64,000 nt of DNA from CAZVWJ01 sp964631325 (GCA_964631325.1 CAZVWJ010000001.1:90082-154081); one strand, 5' to 3'. Counted from the stretch's first letter, positions 49,583-60,679 are shown. The notes: generated from the sequence alone by a model not told the origin. A program made the numbers and translations.

Positions 49583-50410
49583 TCAGACAGATTTTTGATA
49601 AATAGCCGGTTTAATTTTATCCAGTGAATGGTCGATCTGGCTCAATGATTCAGAATGACCGGTAAATAGATGTCCCCCCGATTTAAGGCTCCGGGTGAGA
49701 TTTTCAATTACATACCCGGTCATTTCGTTATCAAAATAAATCACGACATTACGTAAAATAACCAGGTCAAATTTATTTTTATAGAGATAATTACTGGACT
49801 TAAGATTAAATTTTCTGAATTTAACTTTAGCCTGGATTTCTTTATTTATTTCCCGTTGCCCGCCCTTTTCAGGACCAAAAAATTCTTCGACAAGCCGGGG
49901 ATTCTCGTTTTTAAAGGTGACAAGAGATTTAGTGGGATATTTTCCCTTAATTCCCCGCCTGAGAACATTTTCAGAAAGATCAGTGGCCAGGATCCGGTAA
50001 TCAAAATTTGCTCCCTGGCGCCGGGCCCACTCCAGGAACAAAGCGAGTGTGTAGGGCTCCTCTCCGGAAGAACAGGCCGCCGTCCAGGCCAGGACTTTTC
50101 GGCGGCTTTTTTCCCAGCGCGAAATCAATTCCTGATTCACAAATTCCCAGTGTTTTGATTCCCGGTAAAACTTGGTGGTATTTGTGCTGATTACGTCAAG
50201 TAAGTCAGAAACCTCACCGGGATTATCATCAAGATAATTTTCGTATTCCTCCACAGATTCTAAACCAAGCCGGCGCAATCTCTTGCCAATTTTAGCCTTG
50301 AGCTGATAAAACTTCTTCTCCGGGAAGTAGATCCCATAGTCCTCGTATAAATCGTCCCGGAACCGCCGCAATGCTTCCTGGTCGGTTGAAGTAAATATGT
50401 CAGGAGACAA
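49583..50410 (-). CDS. cheR: MCP methyltransferase CheR
   Basis: 275 residues. CheR_N (about 10-75, DLYEDYGIYFPEKKFYQLKAKIGKRLRRLGL) then the SAM-binding domain: FYRESKHWEF, VLAWTAACSSGEEPYTLALFL, ILATDLSENVL, NKFDLVILRNVVIYFD, SGGHLFTGHSESL. It methylates glutamates of MCPs with SAM. One of three CheR paralogues in this window; it follows the next cheR after a 12-bp gap. The catalytic and SAM residues look intact. Confidence 0.93.
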   Translation of the reverse strand: MSPDIFTSTDQEALRRFRDDLYEDYGIYFPEKKFYQLKAKIGKRLRRLGLESVEEYENYLDDNPGEVSDLLDVISTNTTKFYRESKHWEFVNQELISRWEKSRRKVLAWTAACSSGEEPYTLALFLEWARRQGANFDYRILATDLSENVLRRGIKGKYPTKSLVTFKNENPRLVEEFFGPEKGGQREINKEIQAKVKFRKFNLKSSNYLYKNKFDLVILRNVVIYFDNEMTGYVIENLTRSLKSGGHLFTGHSESLSQIDHSLDKIKPAIYQKSV

Positions 50411-50422
50411 ATCTGCGCCCCC

Positions 50423-51235
50423 CTATTTTTGAAATATCGACGGTTGAATCTTGTTTAATTTGTGATCAACCTCGTGCAATGATTCAGTGTGGCTGATAAA
50501 AAATAAACCCCCGGGATTCAACAGTTGTTCACTGTTGGCAACTACGTTCTGAATCATCTGTTGGTCAAAATAAATGAGCACATTTTTAGTAATTATCAGG
50601 TCAAATTTCCGGCGAAAAGGATTTGATTTAAACTTCAGGTTAAACTGGCGAAAATAAATTTGCTCACGTATATGATCCAGGACCCGATAATTTCCCTGCT
50701 CATCCCGCTCAAAATACTTACCCACAAAATTCTTGTCGTATTGTCGGACCGGATTTAAGGCCTGGGAGGGATAAATTCCGCGGGCACCAACCCGGATAAT
50801 TTCTTCCGAAATGTCAGAAGCAAGGATCTGGTAACCAGGAAAATCGGAATATTTTTGTTTGGCCTCCTCCAGGAGAATAGCAATCGTATAGGGCTCCTCA
50901 CCGGAAGAACAGGCAGCAGACCAGATACGTAATTTATTTTTTTTGCGCCAGCGAGGGATAATTTTATTCTCCAGGAAATCCCAGTGCTTGGTCTCCCGAA
51001 AAAACTTCGTTTTATTAGTAGTAATTGCCTCGAGGAAATACGGAACTTCATCGGGATTATCCCGAAGATAACCAGCGTAATCACCAATTCCCTCCAAATC
51101 AAGTTTGCGAACACGTCTTTTAAGCTTGGACTCAAGAGAATATAGCTTATTCTCGGGAAAATAAATCCCGTATTCCGCGTGGACATGCTGGCGTATCCAG
51201 GCTAATGGTTCTTCACTGACTGATATCGTCGGCAT
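50423..51235 (-). CDS. cheR: MCP methyltransferase CheR, second copy
   Basis: 270 residues, same domain order: HVHAEYGIYFPENKLYSLESKLKRRVRKL, FFRETKHWDF, LRIWSAACSSGEEPYTIAILL, ILASDISEEII, KFDLIITKNVLIYFD, PGGLFFISHTESL. It is clearly a paralogue of the neighbouring cheR, so recent tandem duplication is likely. The two enzymes may serve different receptors. Spacing suggests cotranscription with the other cheR and, across 172 bp, with the upstream mcp. Confidence 0.93.
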   Translation of the reverse strand: MPTISVSEEPLAWIRQHVHAEYGIYFPENKLYSLESKLKRRVRKLDLEGIGDYAGYLRDNPDEVPYFLEAITTNKTKFFRETKHWDFLENKIIPRWRKKNKLRIWSAACSSGEEPYTIAILLEEAKQKYSDFPGYQILASDISEEIIRVGARGIYPSQALNPVRQYDKNFVGKYFERDEQGNYRVLDHIREQIYFRQFNLKFKSNPFRRKFDLIITKNVLIYFDQQMIQNVVANSEQLLNPGGLFFISHTESLHEVDHKLNKIQPSIFQK

Positions 51236-51407
51236 TGTTTATCGTAGTTCCTTAGTAAACCAAAACACCTTAGATTAGCTCACTGATTAACGCAGAAACA
51301 CACAGATATTTGTTTGCTTAAACCCATGTTGATCCGCGTCCACAAACAAACCACCTGCGGTGTTCAAGGTTTCAGGTTGCGAATTGCGCGTATTTAACTT
51401 ACACCTA

Positions 51408-53411
51408 TTAGAACTCAGGATTGTCTTCCTCGAGGGGGAGAACTTCGTCCAGGTCCTGGTCAGAACCGCCGGTTGAATCGGAGGTATCAGCCCCCGGCTT
51501 TCCCGCTGATGCCCCCCCGGGGTTCACTGATGAACCGACACCGGAACCCTTATTCACAGTGAGATCCGAACCACCCACCGAAGCTTCATTAGCGACGTCG
51601 AATTGTGCGGCGATCCGTTCCAGCCGTTCAACCGCGTCGCTCAAGCTCCCGGACTGGGTGGCCAGTTCGTCACTTGAAGAGGCAGTTTCCTCGGCGTTAG
51701 CCGTGTTCTGTTCGGTGATGGTTTCCAGCTCAGTAATTGCCTGGTTAATTTCTTCAATCCCGTTAGACTGTTCTTCAGCGGCTGCTGATACTTCCGTAAT
51801 TAAACCATTTACCTGGTCAAACTTTTCGTTTATTTCCTCAAGTACTTCTCGAGACTGTTCCGCTTTACGGGTTCCTTCGGCCGTCCGGCTGGTACTTTCC
51901 TCGATTACATCACTTATTTCATCGGCCGCTTCCGCCGACCGCTGGGCAAGCTGGCGAACCTCGTCGGCAACCACCGCAAACCCGGCCCCGTGTTCACCGG
52001 CATTGGCCGCTTCCACGGCAGCATTCAGGGCAAGCAAATTGGTCTGAAAGGCAATATCATCGATCATCTCAATCGCTTCAGCAATCTGTTCACTATCTTC
52101 GTTAATCTGCTCCATAGTCTCGGTCATCTCGTCGATCTGCTGGCGACCTTCCCGGGCCGTTTCCCGGGCTTCGGCGCTCAACTTCTCCGATTTCTCTGCG
52201 TTACCGGCACTCTGTTCGACCATGGAGGCAATTTCTTCAACCGAAGAAGAAGTTTCCTGCAGAGAGGAGGACTGTTCTTCTGCTCCGGAGGAAAGCTCCT
52301 GGCTGGCCTTGTTAAGCTCAGAAGCGGCCGCACCCACTTCCGAAGAGACCCCGCCAACTGTCCCGACAATGTCCCGTATCTGGAGAATGAAGTCCTCCAG
52401 GTTGTCCTGCATTTTTTGAAAAGCCCGGCCGAGCTCACCTTCAATTTTCTCTTTAAGCACTTCAGAATCCAGATCAAGGTCAGCAATCGATTCTGCCTGG
52501 GCGGACAGCTTTCGCTGAGTCGCAACCAGCTTATCGAAAGACTGACCGAGATCACCTTCGATATTCTTCTTCAGAACCTCGGCCGACAAATCCCCCTCAG
52601 CCAGTGCTTCCGCCTGGGCAACGAGTGTATTAGAGCCCGGGTTAGTGACAATTTTCTCAAATGAACGAGCTAAATCGCCAATCTCATCCGACCGCTTCAG
52701 GTATTCGTCGGAGATTTCAATACCGTATTCGCCGGCACCAAGAGACTTTGCCTGCTCGGTAATATACTGAATCGCCGAGGTGATAACATTGCTCAGACCA
52801 AGGCCAATTACCAGGGCTAAAATAACTGCACCAATTCCGCTAACGAGAATTATCCAAAAAATTTGGCTGGCAGTCGTCACGGTATTCGTTCGCAGTTCTT
52901 CAGCTCTTGTTTCAGATTTTTTCACCATTTTTTCCAGCAGTCCCCTGACTTCCTCAAGATGCATTTTTATTTTGTCCTCGTAGTGCGCAACCGCTGTCCG
53001 GCGTCGACCGGCTTCCAGATATTCATTCAAAGTTTGTATTGACCTATGCAAATTTTTATGCGGCTCTTCTAATTTTTGTAGAAATGGCTTAAGGGCGGGG
53101 ACTAATTCCACGGCGTGTTTCCTCTTTTCACCGTAATACCATTGGCCAAGCGCACATTGCCGGTAATTCTCCTCCACGTTAACCTGGTCAATTGAAGCAT
53201 CCGATAAAAACTGGCCGGCCCCCAGGGTCCACGCGAGGTGGTCGATTTCTTTTTCCAGGATATTTTCAGTTACGTGGGTTAGCTCATCAATTTTTTTCAT
53301 TGAACCCTGCAGGTTAGAAACTGCGTATAAACCTCCCAGCCCAATCAAAGCCGTAATTAAAGCTACTACCACGAAACCACCGGTTAACTTGTGACCTAAT
53401 TTAAAATTCAT
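51408..53411 (-). CDS. Chemoreceptor with periplasmic CZB-like zinc-binding domain
   Basis: 667 residues. Membrane helix 1 (about 10-30), periplasmic domain (31-185), helix 2 (about 186-206), HAMP-like linkers, and an MCP signalling domain with the conserved hairpin [41 protein letters not shown]. The periplasmic part has the CZB signature: [21 protein letters not shown], i.e. a Cys and three His around a zinc site, close to CZB receptors that sense zinc or oxidant. The C-terminus ends [13 protein letters not shown], also seen in the dead mcp 55612-56142 and (DEILPLEKD) in 58256-60676; it may tether CheR. Acts at the inner membrane. Confidence 0.93.
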   Translation of the reverse strand: MNFKLGHKLTGGFVVVALITALIGLGGLYAVSNLQGSMKKIDELTHVTENILEKEIDHLAWTLGAGQFLSDASIDQVNVEENYRQCALGQWYYGEKRKHAVELVPALKPFLQKLEEPHKNLHRSIQTLNEYLEAGRRRTAVAHYEDKIKMHLEEVRGLLEKMVKKSETRAEELRTNTVTTASQIFWIILVSGIGAVILALVIGLGLSNVITSAIQYITEQAKSLGAGEYGIEISDEYLKRSDEIGDLARSFEKIVTNPGSNTLVAQAEALAEGDLSAEVLKKNIEGDLGQSFDKLVATQRKLSAQAESIADLDLDSEVLKEKIEGELGRAFQKMQDNLEDFILQIRDIVGTVGGVSSEVGAAASELNKASQELSSGAEEQSSSLQETSSSVEEIASMVEQSAGNAEKSEKLSAEARETAREGRQQIDEMTETMEQINEDSEQIAEAIEMIDDIAFQTNLLALNAAVEAANAGEHGAGFAVVADEVRQLAQRSAEAADEISDVIEESTSRTAEGTRKAEQSREVLEEINEKFDQVNGLITEVSAAAEEQSNGIEEINQAITELETITEQNTANAEETASSSDELATQSGSLSDAVERLERIAAQFDVANEASVGGSDLTVNKGSGVGSSVNPGGASAGKPGADTSDSTGGSDQDLDEVLPLEEDNPEF

Positions 53412-53477
53412 TGTAAAACCTCCCGAAAAATTGAATGGTAAAACGTAAAAATGTACTCAGGTTAAACTCAAAATATT

Positions 53478-55466
53478 TTAATCAATATTAAACTTAGACG
53501 CAACTTCTTCCAGCCTTTTTACGGCATCTTTTAAGTTTCCGGACTGAGATGCAAGTTCATCGCTGGAAGAAGCTGTTTCCTCTGCGTTAGCGGTATTTTC
53601 TTCCGTAATTGTCTCCAGCTCGGTAATCGCCCGATTAATTTCTTCAATCCCGTTAGCCTGTTCTTCAGAAGCGGCGGCCACTTCCTTGATCAAACCGGTT
53701 ACCTGCTCGAACTTCTCGTTAATTTCATCGAGCACCTCCCGGGAACGCTCGGCCTTCCGGGTTCCTTCTTCAGTTCGCTGGGTGCTTTCCTCAATTACTT
53801 CACTAATTTCATCCGCAGCCTCAGAACTGCGCTGGGCAAGCTGGCGGACTTCGTCGGCAACCACCGCAAACCCGGCCCCGTGTTCACCGGCATTGGCCGC
53901 TTCTACGGCAGCGTTCAGGGCCAGCAAATTGGTCTGGAAAGCAATGTCATCAATCATCTCAATCGCTTCAGAAATCTGTTCACTGTCCTCGTTGATCTGT
54001 TCCATTGTCTCGGCCATCTCATCGATCCGCCGGCGACCTTCCCGGGCCGCCTTTTCCGCTTCTTCACTCAGTTTTTCGGAACGGGAAGCATTATCCGAAC
54101 TCTGGTCCACCATGGAAGCAATTTCCTCAACCGAGGAAGAAGTTTCCTGCAGGGACGAGGACTGCTGTTCAGCCCCCGAGGAAAGCTCCTGGCTGGCTTT
54201 GTTCAATTCGTTGGCCGCCGCGTCAACCTCAGAAGAAACCCCGTCCACCGTGTTGACCGTTTCGTGGACCTGGCGCACAAAATTCTTCAGGTTCTGGACC
54301 ATTTTTCGAAAGGACTGGCCAAGATCACCGGGCAATTTTTCACTCAGAGCCCGGTTACCTAAGTCCCCGTCGGCAATCAACTGGGCCTGGTCAGCCAGCT
54401 TCCGCATTGAAGAAATCATGTTACGTGATGTCTCACCCAAATCACCGGGCAACTCCCGGTCCAGGACCTGGGCCTGCAGATCAAACTCGGCAGCCGCATC
54501 CATTTTATCTCCGAACAACCGGAGCTGTTTCATAAACTGGTTAAACCACGCCCCGATTGTATCAATCTCATTCACACAAACCCGCTGATAGACAGGTTCA
54601 CATTCCTCACAGGAATCATATTTACCTTTCTGAATCGAGGGACAGTGGACTTCTTTCCCGAACTCGGGCGCATAACTGCCCACATCGAACCAACACTGAA
54701 CACCAGTTTTCCCGTATTCCGGACAATTTTCTTCACCACAGCCAATAATTTCCGAACAATTTACGTCCTCAAGCGGATACTCAACGCCAAGCTCACCCTG
54801 CGCGGCGTCGGAGAATAGATCCGTGAATCGCTCAATCTTATCAACAACAAAATTAGTGAGTAAGTAAGCCAGGACCATCGCAAAAACAAAACTAATCACG
54901 GCCGCAGTTACAGTAGTCCAGCGTCCCTCATCAACCTTGTAGGCGATGACATCCTCGGTTTTTTTCGCCTGTTTTTGAACCAAGTCAACAATTTTATTCG
55001 AAGTGATTAACAGCTCCGAAGAAGCACTGTCGAACTGCTCCATTAACCGGTTACCTCTCTGTTGACTGCGGCCGTAAGCTTCGTACATCGCCCCTCCCTT
55101 CTCCCAGGTATTCTCCAGGTCAGTTTGTAATTTATTGAGCAATTCCTTTTCCCGGGGCTTAATCATATGATTTTTCAGCTTAGCGATTAAACTCCTGGCC
55201 TGCTCATAATTCGGCCGGGCCTCTTCCTCGATTACTGCCCGACTACGGGTTAACGAAGCATCGGTTAAAAATTGCCAGATCAGGGTGGTTTTATGCTGAA
55301 GTCTGCGAGCATTGTACTTGTGTTTTCGGAGACTTTTATAATAAGTAACCTTGCTGTCTATTGCGCTCATTTCCCAGTAAACAAATACCCCGGCCAGAAT
55401 AATTAACAAACCAATTATCCCGAAGCTAACGAAAAAACGTTTTTTCAGGGACCAGTTTAAATTCAT
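53478..55466 (-). CDS. Chemoreceptor with four-helix sensor and cytoplasmic Cys-rich domain
   Basis: 662 residues. Helix 1 (about 12-32), a periplasmic helical bundle of about 150 residues, helix 2 (about 183-205), then a cytoplasmic Cys-rich module (about 235-300): VNCSEIIGCGEENCPEYG, VQCWFDVG, HCPSIQKGKYDSCEECEPVYQRVC. The pattern is C-x6-C-x4-C..CW..C..C-x2-C, a metal- or redox-binding design shared with the MCP 58256-60676. The MCP signalling tip is standard. It has no C-terminal DExLPLEED tail. It is followed by the CZB-like MCP gene after 66 bp, so the pair is probably one operon. Confidence 0.9.
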   Translation of the reverse strand: MNLNWSLKKRFFVSFGIIGLLIILAGVFVYWEMSAIDSKVTYYKSLRKHKYNARRLQHKTTLIWQFLTDASLTRSRAVIEEEARPNYEQARSLIAKLKNHMIKPREKELLNKLQTDLENTWEKGGAMYEAYGRSQQRGNRLMEQFDSASSELLITSNKIVDLVQKQAKKTEDVIAYKVDEGRWTTVTAAVISFVFAMVLAYLLTNFVVDKIERFTDLFSDAAQGELGVEYPLEDVNCSEIIGCGEENCPEYGKTGVQCWFDVGSYAPEFGKEVHCPSIQKGKYDSCEECEPVYQRVCVNEIDTIGAWFNQFMKQLRLFGDKMDAAAEFDLQAQVLDRELPGDLGETSRNMISSMRKLADQAQLIADGDLGNRALSEKLPGDLGQSFRKMVQNLKNFVRQVHETVNTVDGVSSEVDAAANELNKASQELSSGAEQQSSSLQETSSSVEEIASMVDQSSDNASRSEKLSEEAEKAAREGRRRIDEMAETMEQINEDSEQISEAIEMIDDIAFQTNLLALNAAVEAANAGEHGAGFAVVADEVRQLAQRSSEAADEISEVIEESTQRTEEGTRKAERSREVLDEINEKFEQVTGLIKEVAAASEEQANGIEEINRAITELETITEENTANAEETASSSDELASQSGNLKDAVKRLEEVASKFNID

Positions 55467-55611
55467 CGGTAATAGACCTCCTCCAAAATTTAACTTGACT
55501 CACGGACTAACGAAGGTAGAGAATGAACCGCTTTAATTGATCCACAGATTACAGAAAATTGTGTTACGAGTTAATACTAACAACCAGCAACTATTAACTA
55601 TCAACCATTAA

Positions 55612-56142
55612 AACTCCGGATTGTCTTCCTCCAGCGGTAAAACTTCGTCCATCTCCTCCAGATCCGGAGCCTCCCGGGCTGATTGCGAGGCTGACTGAGA
55701 AGATTTTATCGCCCCCGCGAAAGTCTCAAAAGTTGAACCGGACTCAACTTTAAACCGGCTGGCCACCTGCTCGAGTTGATCGACGGTACTCCTTAAATTA
55801 CCCGCCTGGTCGGCAAGCTGTTCACTGGAGGCCGCCGTCCACGATCAGCCGGGCCTGATAGGCCAGCTTGCGGAGGGCCAGGCTCATGTTGTCAAACGCT
55901 TCAATCATCTCCCCTTCCATCTCAGTTTCTTCGGCGACTTCAGCAGCCGCCTCGTCAAAATCCCGGCCCGCTTTGATCAAATTACGCATTTCTTCAACCT
56001 GGAGTTTCCCTTCCTTCAGGTCATTGGCCTCCTCCTAAAGGGCATTGGCCACGTCAACTAATTTCGATTAGCCCGTCCAGGAAGTCAACGGCCATCTGCC
56101 GGAAGCCTTCCTCTGTAGAACACTTGTCCGAGATATCCATCC
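55612..56142 (-). pseudogene. Remnant of a chemoreceptor gene
   Basis: Minus-strand pieces: a short N-terminal frame (MDISDKCSTEEGFRQMAVDF) ends in a stop, a middle frame with an internal TAG reads EEANDLKEGKLQVEEMRNLIKAG ... LRKLAYQARLIVDGG, then stops. The last frame (SEQLADQAGNLRSTVDQLEQVASRF ... [15 protein letters not shown]) is the C-terminal tail of an MCP. The signalling core is deleted. So the gene is broken by frame shifts, stops and an internal deletion. Between 56143 and 56459 I see nothing further. Confidence 0.8.
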
Positions 56143-56459
56143 GGTTGGTATGCGCCACTAAAACCACCTCCGGGTTGTGTCCGTTACTTTAGATATTTTC
56201 TAAATCACATATACGAGAATACGACAATTTTCTCAATTAGTAAAGAATACTCCGTCTGAGTTTCATAAATTCAGTCCACGAATCACACGAATCTACTCTA
56301 ATCTAAAACCTTTATGAACAGATTAACTTCAAAGACTTTAGTCCAAACTTATAGAGAACTTATTTGCAAATTTTTTAGGATTTTTACACCTCATGTTTTT
56401 GATTTTGACTTCTTATTCGTGCCAATTCGTGCAGATTAGTGGATCTTTTTGGTCATTAG

Positions 56460-56906
56460 TTAAACTTCGACTTTCGCCGGGTCCGGGGGCAGATTCACCA
56501 TTGAGAACCAGAAATCATTTATCCCCTCCATAATCCGTTTAAATTCCTCAAAACCGAGCGGTTTAGTAATACTACAACTGGCGTGGCGCTGATAGGCCTT
56601 GAGGATATCCTCCCGGGCATTTGACATTGTCAGGATAATAGTCGGTATCTGCTTCAAATTGTCTTCCGATTTTATCTCTTCCAGGAATTCAAAGCCGTCC
56701 ATCTTCGGCATATCAAGGTCCAGCAGGATCAAATCGGGGAGCGGAGCTTCTTTGTGGTCCCCCCGCTGATGCAGAAAATCCAGGGCTTCCACCCCGTTTT
56801 TAACCGTGTGCAGGGTAATTTTGTTCTCAAACTCTTCGAGGACTTCATTAACCAGTTCCACGTCAGCCGGACTGTCTTCAACTAACAACAAATCAGCGTC
56901 AATCAT
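56460..56906 (-). CDS. Single-domain response regulator, Rcp1-like
   Basis: 148 residues, one receiver domain: LLLVEDSPADVELVNEVLEEF, LPDLILLDLDMPKMDGFEFLEEI with the phosphoacceptor Asp in LLDLDMP, PTIILTMSNARED with the conserved Thr/Ser, and SITKPLGFEEF with Lys. The insertion (HQRGDHKEAPLPD) before the acceptor strand is typical of Rcp1-type regulators that partner with phytochrome-like kinases. AGGAGG is 6 bp upstream. It lies between the dead mcp and cheR and may feed phosphate into the same network; no output domain. Confidence 0.92.
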   Translation of the reverse strand: MIDADLLLVEDSPADVELVNEVLEEFENKITLHTVKNGVEALDFLHQRGDHKEAPLPDLILLDLDMPKMDGFEFLEEIKSEDNLKQIPTIILTMSNAREDILKAYQRHASCSITKPLGFEEFKRIMEGINDFWFSMVNLPPDPAKVEV

Positions 56907-57056
56907 GAATATGACCTCCTGAAAAAATCAGAAACCTAAGATTCAAATTGGACAAGATTAACTGGATTTGATTTATAAATTAAAATGCACTTGATTTTAT
57001 CCTGTTAATCCTGTCCATTTGTTTTGCGGTTTAGGAAGAAGTTAATCTTATCATTT

Positions 57057-57887
57057 TTATTTTCTGAATATAGCCGGGCGAACCTGCTCGAGGTCAGTCT
57101 CAATTCCGTGCAGACTCTCCGTGTGGCTGATAAACAGGTAACCGCCGGGTTTCAACGCCCGTTCGAGGTTGCTAATCACGCGCTGAATTACCAAGCGATC
57201 AAAATAGATTAACACGTTCCGACAAAGTATTAAGTCAATTGAGCTCTCAAATGGCACCGCATCACTGTATAAATTATACTCCCGAAAGACAACCCCCCGC
57301 CGCAGCTTATCGATTATTTTATATTTGCCATCTCCCGTCTGCTTGAAATAACGGGATTCGAACTGGGGGCGGTAGGAGCGGAGCGCGTCAAGTTCCTCCC
57401 CCCCGTATTCCCCGGTAACACCAACCGAAAGCACCGAGTGGGAAAAATCACTCCCCAGGACCCGGAAGTTGCCGGTTATCTCCTGGGGACCCCGCGAATG
57501 TTCATCCTGCAGCAGCATCGCGGCGGAATAGGGTTCCTCCCCGGTTGCACAGGCCGCGGACCAGAGCTGAAGTTCCCTGCGTTCTTCCCACTGGGGAATA
57601 ATTTTGTCAACCAAGAAATCCCAGTGATCGGTTTCCCGGAAAAAGTAAGTCTTGTTGGTCGAAATTATATCCAGTAATTTTGGAACTTCGGCCGGTTCCT
57701 CGAGGACTCGCTCGGCGTAAGCCTCGATGGAATCACTTCCAGCTTGCCGTGCTAATTTGCCCAGTTTATGTTGAAGAATAAACAGCTTTTCCCTCGAAAA
57801 ATACAAACCGTATTTCTCGTATAGAAACTCCCGCAAGGACTTAACAGCCGGCGATAACTCCTTCTGTTCATTGACACGAGAGCCCAT
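57057..57887 (-). CDS. cheR: MCP methyltransferase CheR, third copy
   Basis: 276 residues: EKYGLYFSREKLFILQHKLGKLARQAG, FFRETDHWDF, LQLWSAACATGEEPYSAAMLL, VLGSDFSHSVL, SIDLILCRNVLIYFD, PGGYLFISHTESLHG. More diverged from the other two than they are from each other. It stands 170 bp downstream of the dead CGCCTC-type repeat zone and near the MCP 58256-60676, which it may serve. Catalytic SAM motif (AACATGEEPY) intact. Confidence 0.93.
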   Translation of the reverse strand: MGSRVNEQKELSPAVKSLREFLYEKYGLYFSREKLFILQHKLGKLARQAGSDSIEAYAERVLEEPAEVPKLLDIISTNKTYFFRETDHWDFLVDKIIPQWEERRELQLWSAACATGEEPYSAAMLLQDEHSRGPQEITGNFRVLGSDFSHSVLSVGVTGEYGGEELDALRSYRPQFESRYFKQTGDGKYKIIDKLRRGVVFREYNLYSDAVPFESSIDLILCRNVLIYFDRLVIQRVISNLERALKPGGYLFISHTESLHGIETDLEQVRPAIFRK

Positions 57888-57999
57888 AATATCTCACCCG
57901 GAAATTGTGTTGGACAGAATAAATAGAATCGACAGAAGGAATATTTACCATCTCGGCAAGCATATGTTTTTCTTTGGAACTATGTTTTGCGCTCCCCCC

Positions 58000-58250
58000 G
58001 CAACTTCGCCTCTTCGATATACGATTTTCCGAAGTCCTCAGCGCCTCTGCGTCTTTGCGCAAAACTTCAAAATGACTCTTCCCCCTCACCTTAGTCCTCT
58101 CCCACCCGGGGAGAGGAGATTCGTTTTGAGATTCTTCTTCGTTTCCCGAAGTTCTTTGCGCTTCTGCGCCTTTGCGTTAACTTAAGAGTTTTGGGGCTAC
58201 GAATTTTTCGCTACCTCGCTTCGGCGCCTCTTCAATTACGCGCCTCTTCG
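58000..58250. repeat. Mixed dispersed repeats
   Basis: CGCCTCTGCGTCTTTGCG-type words plus CCTCTCCCACCCGGGGAGAGGAG hairpin (about 58088-58115), members of both repeat families found elsewhere. No gene. Confidence 0.5.
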
Positions 58251-58255
58251 ATCCG

Positions 58256-60676
58256 TTACTCCAGCCCTCCGCGGTCTTTCTCCAGCGGCAGAATTTCGTC
58301 GGGGTTTACTTCTTGCTGACTCCCGGCGGATGGCGTCCCCGCAGAACTGACAGCCTGCTGTGCGGGCACCCTTTCTCGCTTTGACTGATGTTGCTGGACT
58401 GCCTGCCGCACTTCAAATTTCTCCGCGCTCTCTCGCAGGTTCTGAACGACCTGCTCCAGGGTATCCGCCTGTGCCTGGAGCTGTTCGCTGGACGAGGCGG
58501 TCTGCTCGGAGTTGGCCGTCATGTTCTCGGTTACTTCCTCTAACTCAGTTACCGCCTGGTTGATTTGTCCAATTCCAGAGGACTGTTCCTCGTTCGCCGC
58601 GGCCACTTCCTTGACCCTTTCCTCGACCTCGGTAACCTTATTCTCTATTTCTTCTAACACTTCCCGGGCCTGCCGGGCTTCCCCGGTTCCCTCTTTAACT
58701 CGTTCGGTACTCTGCTCAATCACCTCGCCAATCTCGTCGGCGGCTTCTGCGGAACGCTGGGCGAGCTGGCGCACCTCGTCGGCGACCACGGCAAACCCGG
58801 CCCCGTGTTCACCGGCGTTCGCCGCTTCCACCGCAGCATTTAAAGCCAGCAGGTTGGTTTGAAAGGCAATATCATCAATTAGCTCAACGGCGTCGGCAAT
58901 TTGTTGACTGTCCTCATTTATCTGTTCCATGGTCTCGGCCAACTCGTTAATTTGCTGTTTACCCTCGTGAGCAATTTTCGCCGCAGATTGGCTCAGTTCC
59001 TTACAGTGGTCACTGTTGGAAGCAGTCTGCCCCAGCATCGAGGCCATTTCTTCGACCGAAGAAGAAGTTTCCTGCAGGGACGAGGACTGCTCCTCGGAGC
59101 TCTCCGAAAGGTCCTGGCTCGCTTCGCTCAATTCAGCCGAGGCAGAATTGACTTCCTCGCTGACCCCGTGGGATTTGTTTGCCCCCCGGCGAATCTCCAC
59201 GACAAATTGCTCCAGGTTGCTGACCATTTCCTGGAACGCCTCACCGAGCACTCCGGCAACATCTTCCCGGAGCACATCGTCGGCCAGATCAAATTCAGCC
59301 AGCGCTTCGGCCTGCCGGGCAATCTTCTGCTGAGCCTGCACCACGCGGACAAAAGAATCGCTGAGCGTACCGCCGCCTTCCGTGTTTAACGCCTCGTTGT
59401 ATAAGTCACCTTCGGCAATAATTTCAGCCTGCTCGGCCAGCTCCCGCAAGTGTGCGACCAAGTTCCGGGAAATTTTTCCCAGGCCGCCGGGCAGCTCCTC
59501 ATCCAGCACCTCATCCTCGAGGTCATCCCGGGCAATTGCCTCGGTTTTCTCTCCAAACAGGTTCAGCAGTTCCATGTACTTGTTAAACCAGGCTCCGATT
59601 GCGTCAATCTCATCTTTACAGACCCGCTGGTAGACGTCTTCACATTCCTCGCAGGTCTCAAACACGCCGTCCAAAATCTTCGGACACTGGACCTCATACC
59701 CAAATTCCGGCGCCCAACTTCCTACATCAAACCAGCAGAGGACTCCGGTCTCTCCATATTCGTCACATTCTTTTTTGCCACAGCCTATAATCTGCGAACA
59801 GTTCACGTCCTCCAGCGGATAGCGCACACTTAAATCGCCCTGGGCGGCGCGAGAAAACAAATCGGTAAACTTCTCCATTTTACTGACGATCCGGTTCATT
59901 GAGTCTTCCAGTACGTTCTCGGATCCTTCAACATTAATCCCCTGGGCCTGAGCTCCGCCAATATCTTCCGATTTTTCGGCAAGTTCACACTGGGTCCGAA
60001 CCATCGCGGCAAACGCGCCGGCCAGGGTTCCCTCGGCTTCTTCATTCAACTTATCACTGTATAGCTTTCCATCGGCAATTAAGCGGGCCTGTTGAGCCAG
60101 TAAATCAAGGTTTCCCGCAAGTTGATCGGAAATTTCTTCGAATTTTCCGGGAAGTTTTTCTTCTAAAACATCCGCTTCAAGCCGGTCTTCCGCAATCACT
60201 TCAATTTTCTCACCAAACAAATTCAACACTTCCATAAATTTATTGAACCAGGAACCAATTTCATCTACTTCGTCTTCTATCACCCGGCCGAACACTGCTT
60301 CACATTCCCGACAGCTCGAAAATTCGCCGCTCATTATTTTTGGGCACTCAACCTCGTAGCCAAACTCGGGGGCAAAACTACCCACGTCAAACCAGCAATG
60401 AACACCGGTCCGGCCGTAATCAGAACATTCGTCCTTGCCGCACTGCATAATTTGAGAACAACTTACGTCTTCCAATGGATACTCCACCCCGAGGTCCCCC
60501 TGGGCGGCACGGGAAAATAGATTGGTGAATTTGTCTAACTTTTCTTCAACAGAATGTTTCTCCTCCCGTATCTCCTTCACTTCCTCGTTCGCCTGTTCTG
60601 CTTCCTCGTTTAACTCATCAATTAAATCTCCGGCAAATAATCGCTGAATAAAATTTCCTTGCTTGTCTTCGGACAT
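58256..60676 (-). CDS. Soluble chemoreceptor with two Cys-rich modules
   Basis: 806 residues with no membrane segment, so cytoplasmic. A short coiled coil (about 15-50) comes first. Two tandem modules follow (about 60-180 and 275-395), each with the pattern GDLxVxYPLEDVxC, CGKxECxxYG, [16 protein letters not shown], CxxCE. HAMP-like repeats connect to the MCP signalling domain (about 545-755). The C-terminus ends [14 protein letters not shown]. The same module is found once in 53478-55466. The Cys pattern suggests a metal or redox sensor. It begins 3 bp after the end of the downstream cheW, so the two are cotranscribed. Confidence 0.9.
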   Translation of the reverse strand: MSEDKQGNFIQRLFAGDLIDELNEEAEQANEEVKEIREEKHSVEEKLDKFTNLFSRAAQGDLGVEYPLEDVSCSQIMQCGKDECSDYGRTGVHCWFDVGSFAPEFGYEVECPKIMSGEFSSCRECEAVFGRVIEDEVDEIGSWFNKFMEVLNLFGEKIEVIAEDRLEADVLEEKLPGKFEEISDQLAGNLDLLAQQARLIADGKLYSDKLNEEAEGTLAGAFAAMVRTQCELAEKSEDIGGAQAQGINVEGSENVLEDSMNRIVSKMEKFTDLFSRAAQGDLSVRYPLEDVNCSQIIGCGKKECDEYGETGVLCWFDVGSWAPEFGYEVQCPKILDGVFETCEECEDVYQRVCKDEIDAIGAWFNKYMELLNLFGEKTEAIARDDLEDEVLDEELPGGLGKISRNLVAHLRELAEQAEIIAEGDLYNEALNTEGGGTLSDSFVRVVQAQQKIARQAEALAEFDLADDVLREDVAGVLGEAFQEMVSNLEQFVVEIRRGANKSHGVSEEVNSASAELSEASQDLSESSEEQSSSLQETSSSVEEMASMLGQTASNSDHCKELSQSAAKIAHEGKQQINELAETMEQINEDSQQIADAVELIDDIAFQTNLLALNAAVEAANAGEHGAGFAVVADEVRQLAQRSAEAADEIGEVIEQSTERVKEGTGEARQAREVLEEIENKVTEVEERVKEVAAANEEQSSGIGQINQAVTELEEVTENMTANSEQTASSSEQLQAQADTLEQVVQNLRESAEKFEVRQAVQQHQSKRERVPAQQAVSSAGTPSAGSQQEVNPDEILPLEKDRGGLE

Positions 60677-60679
60677 TAC

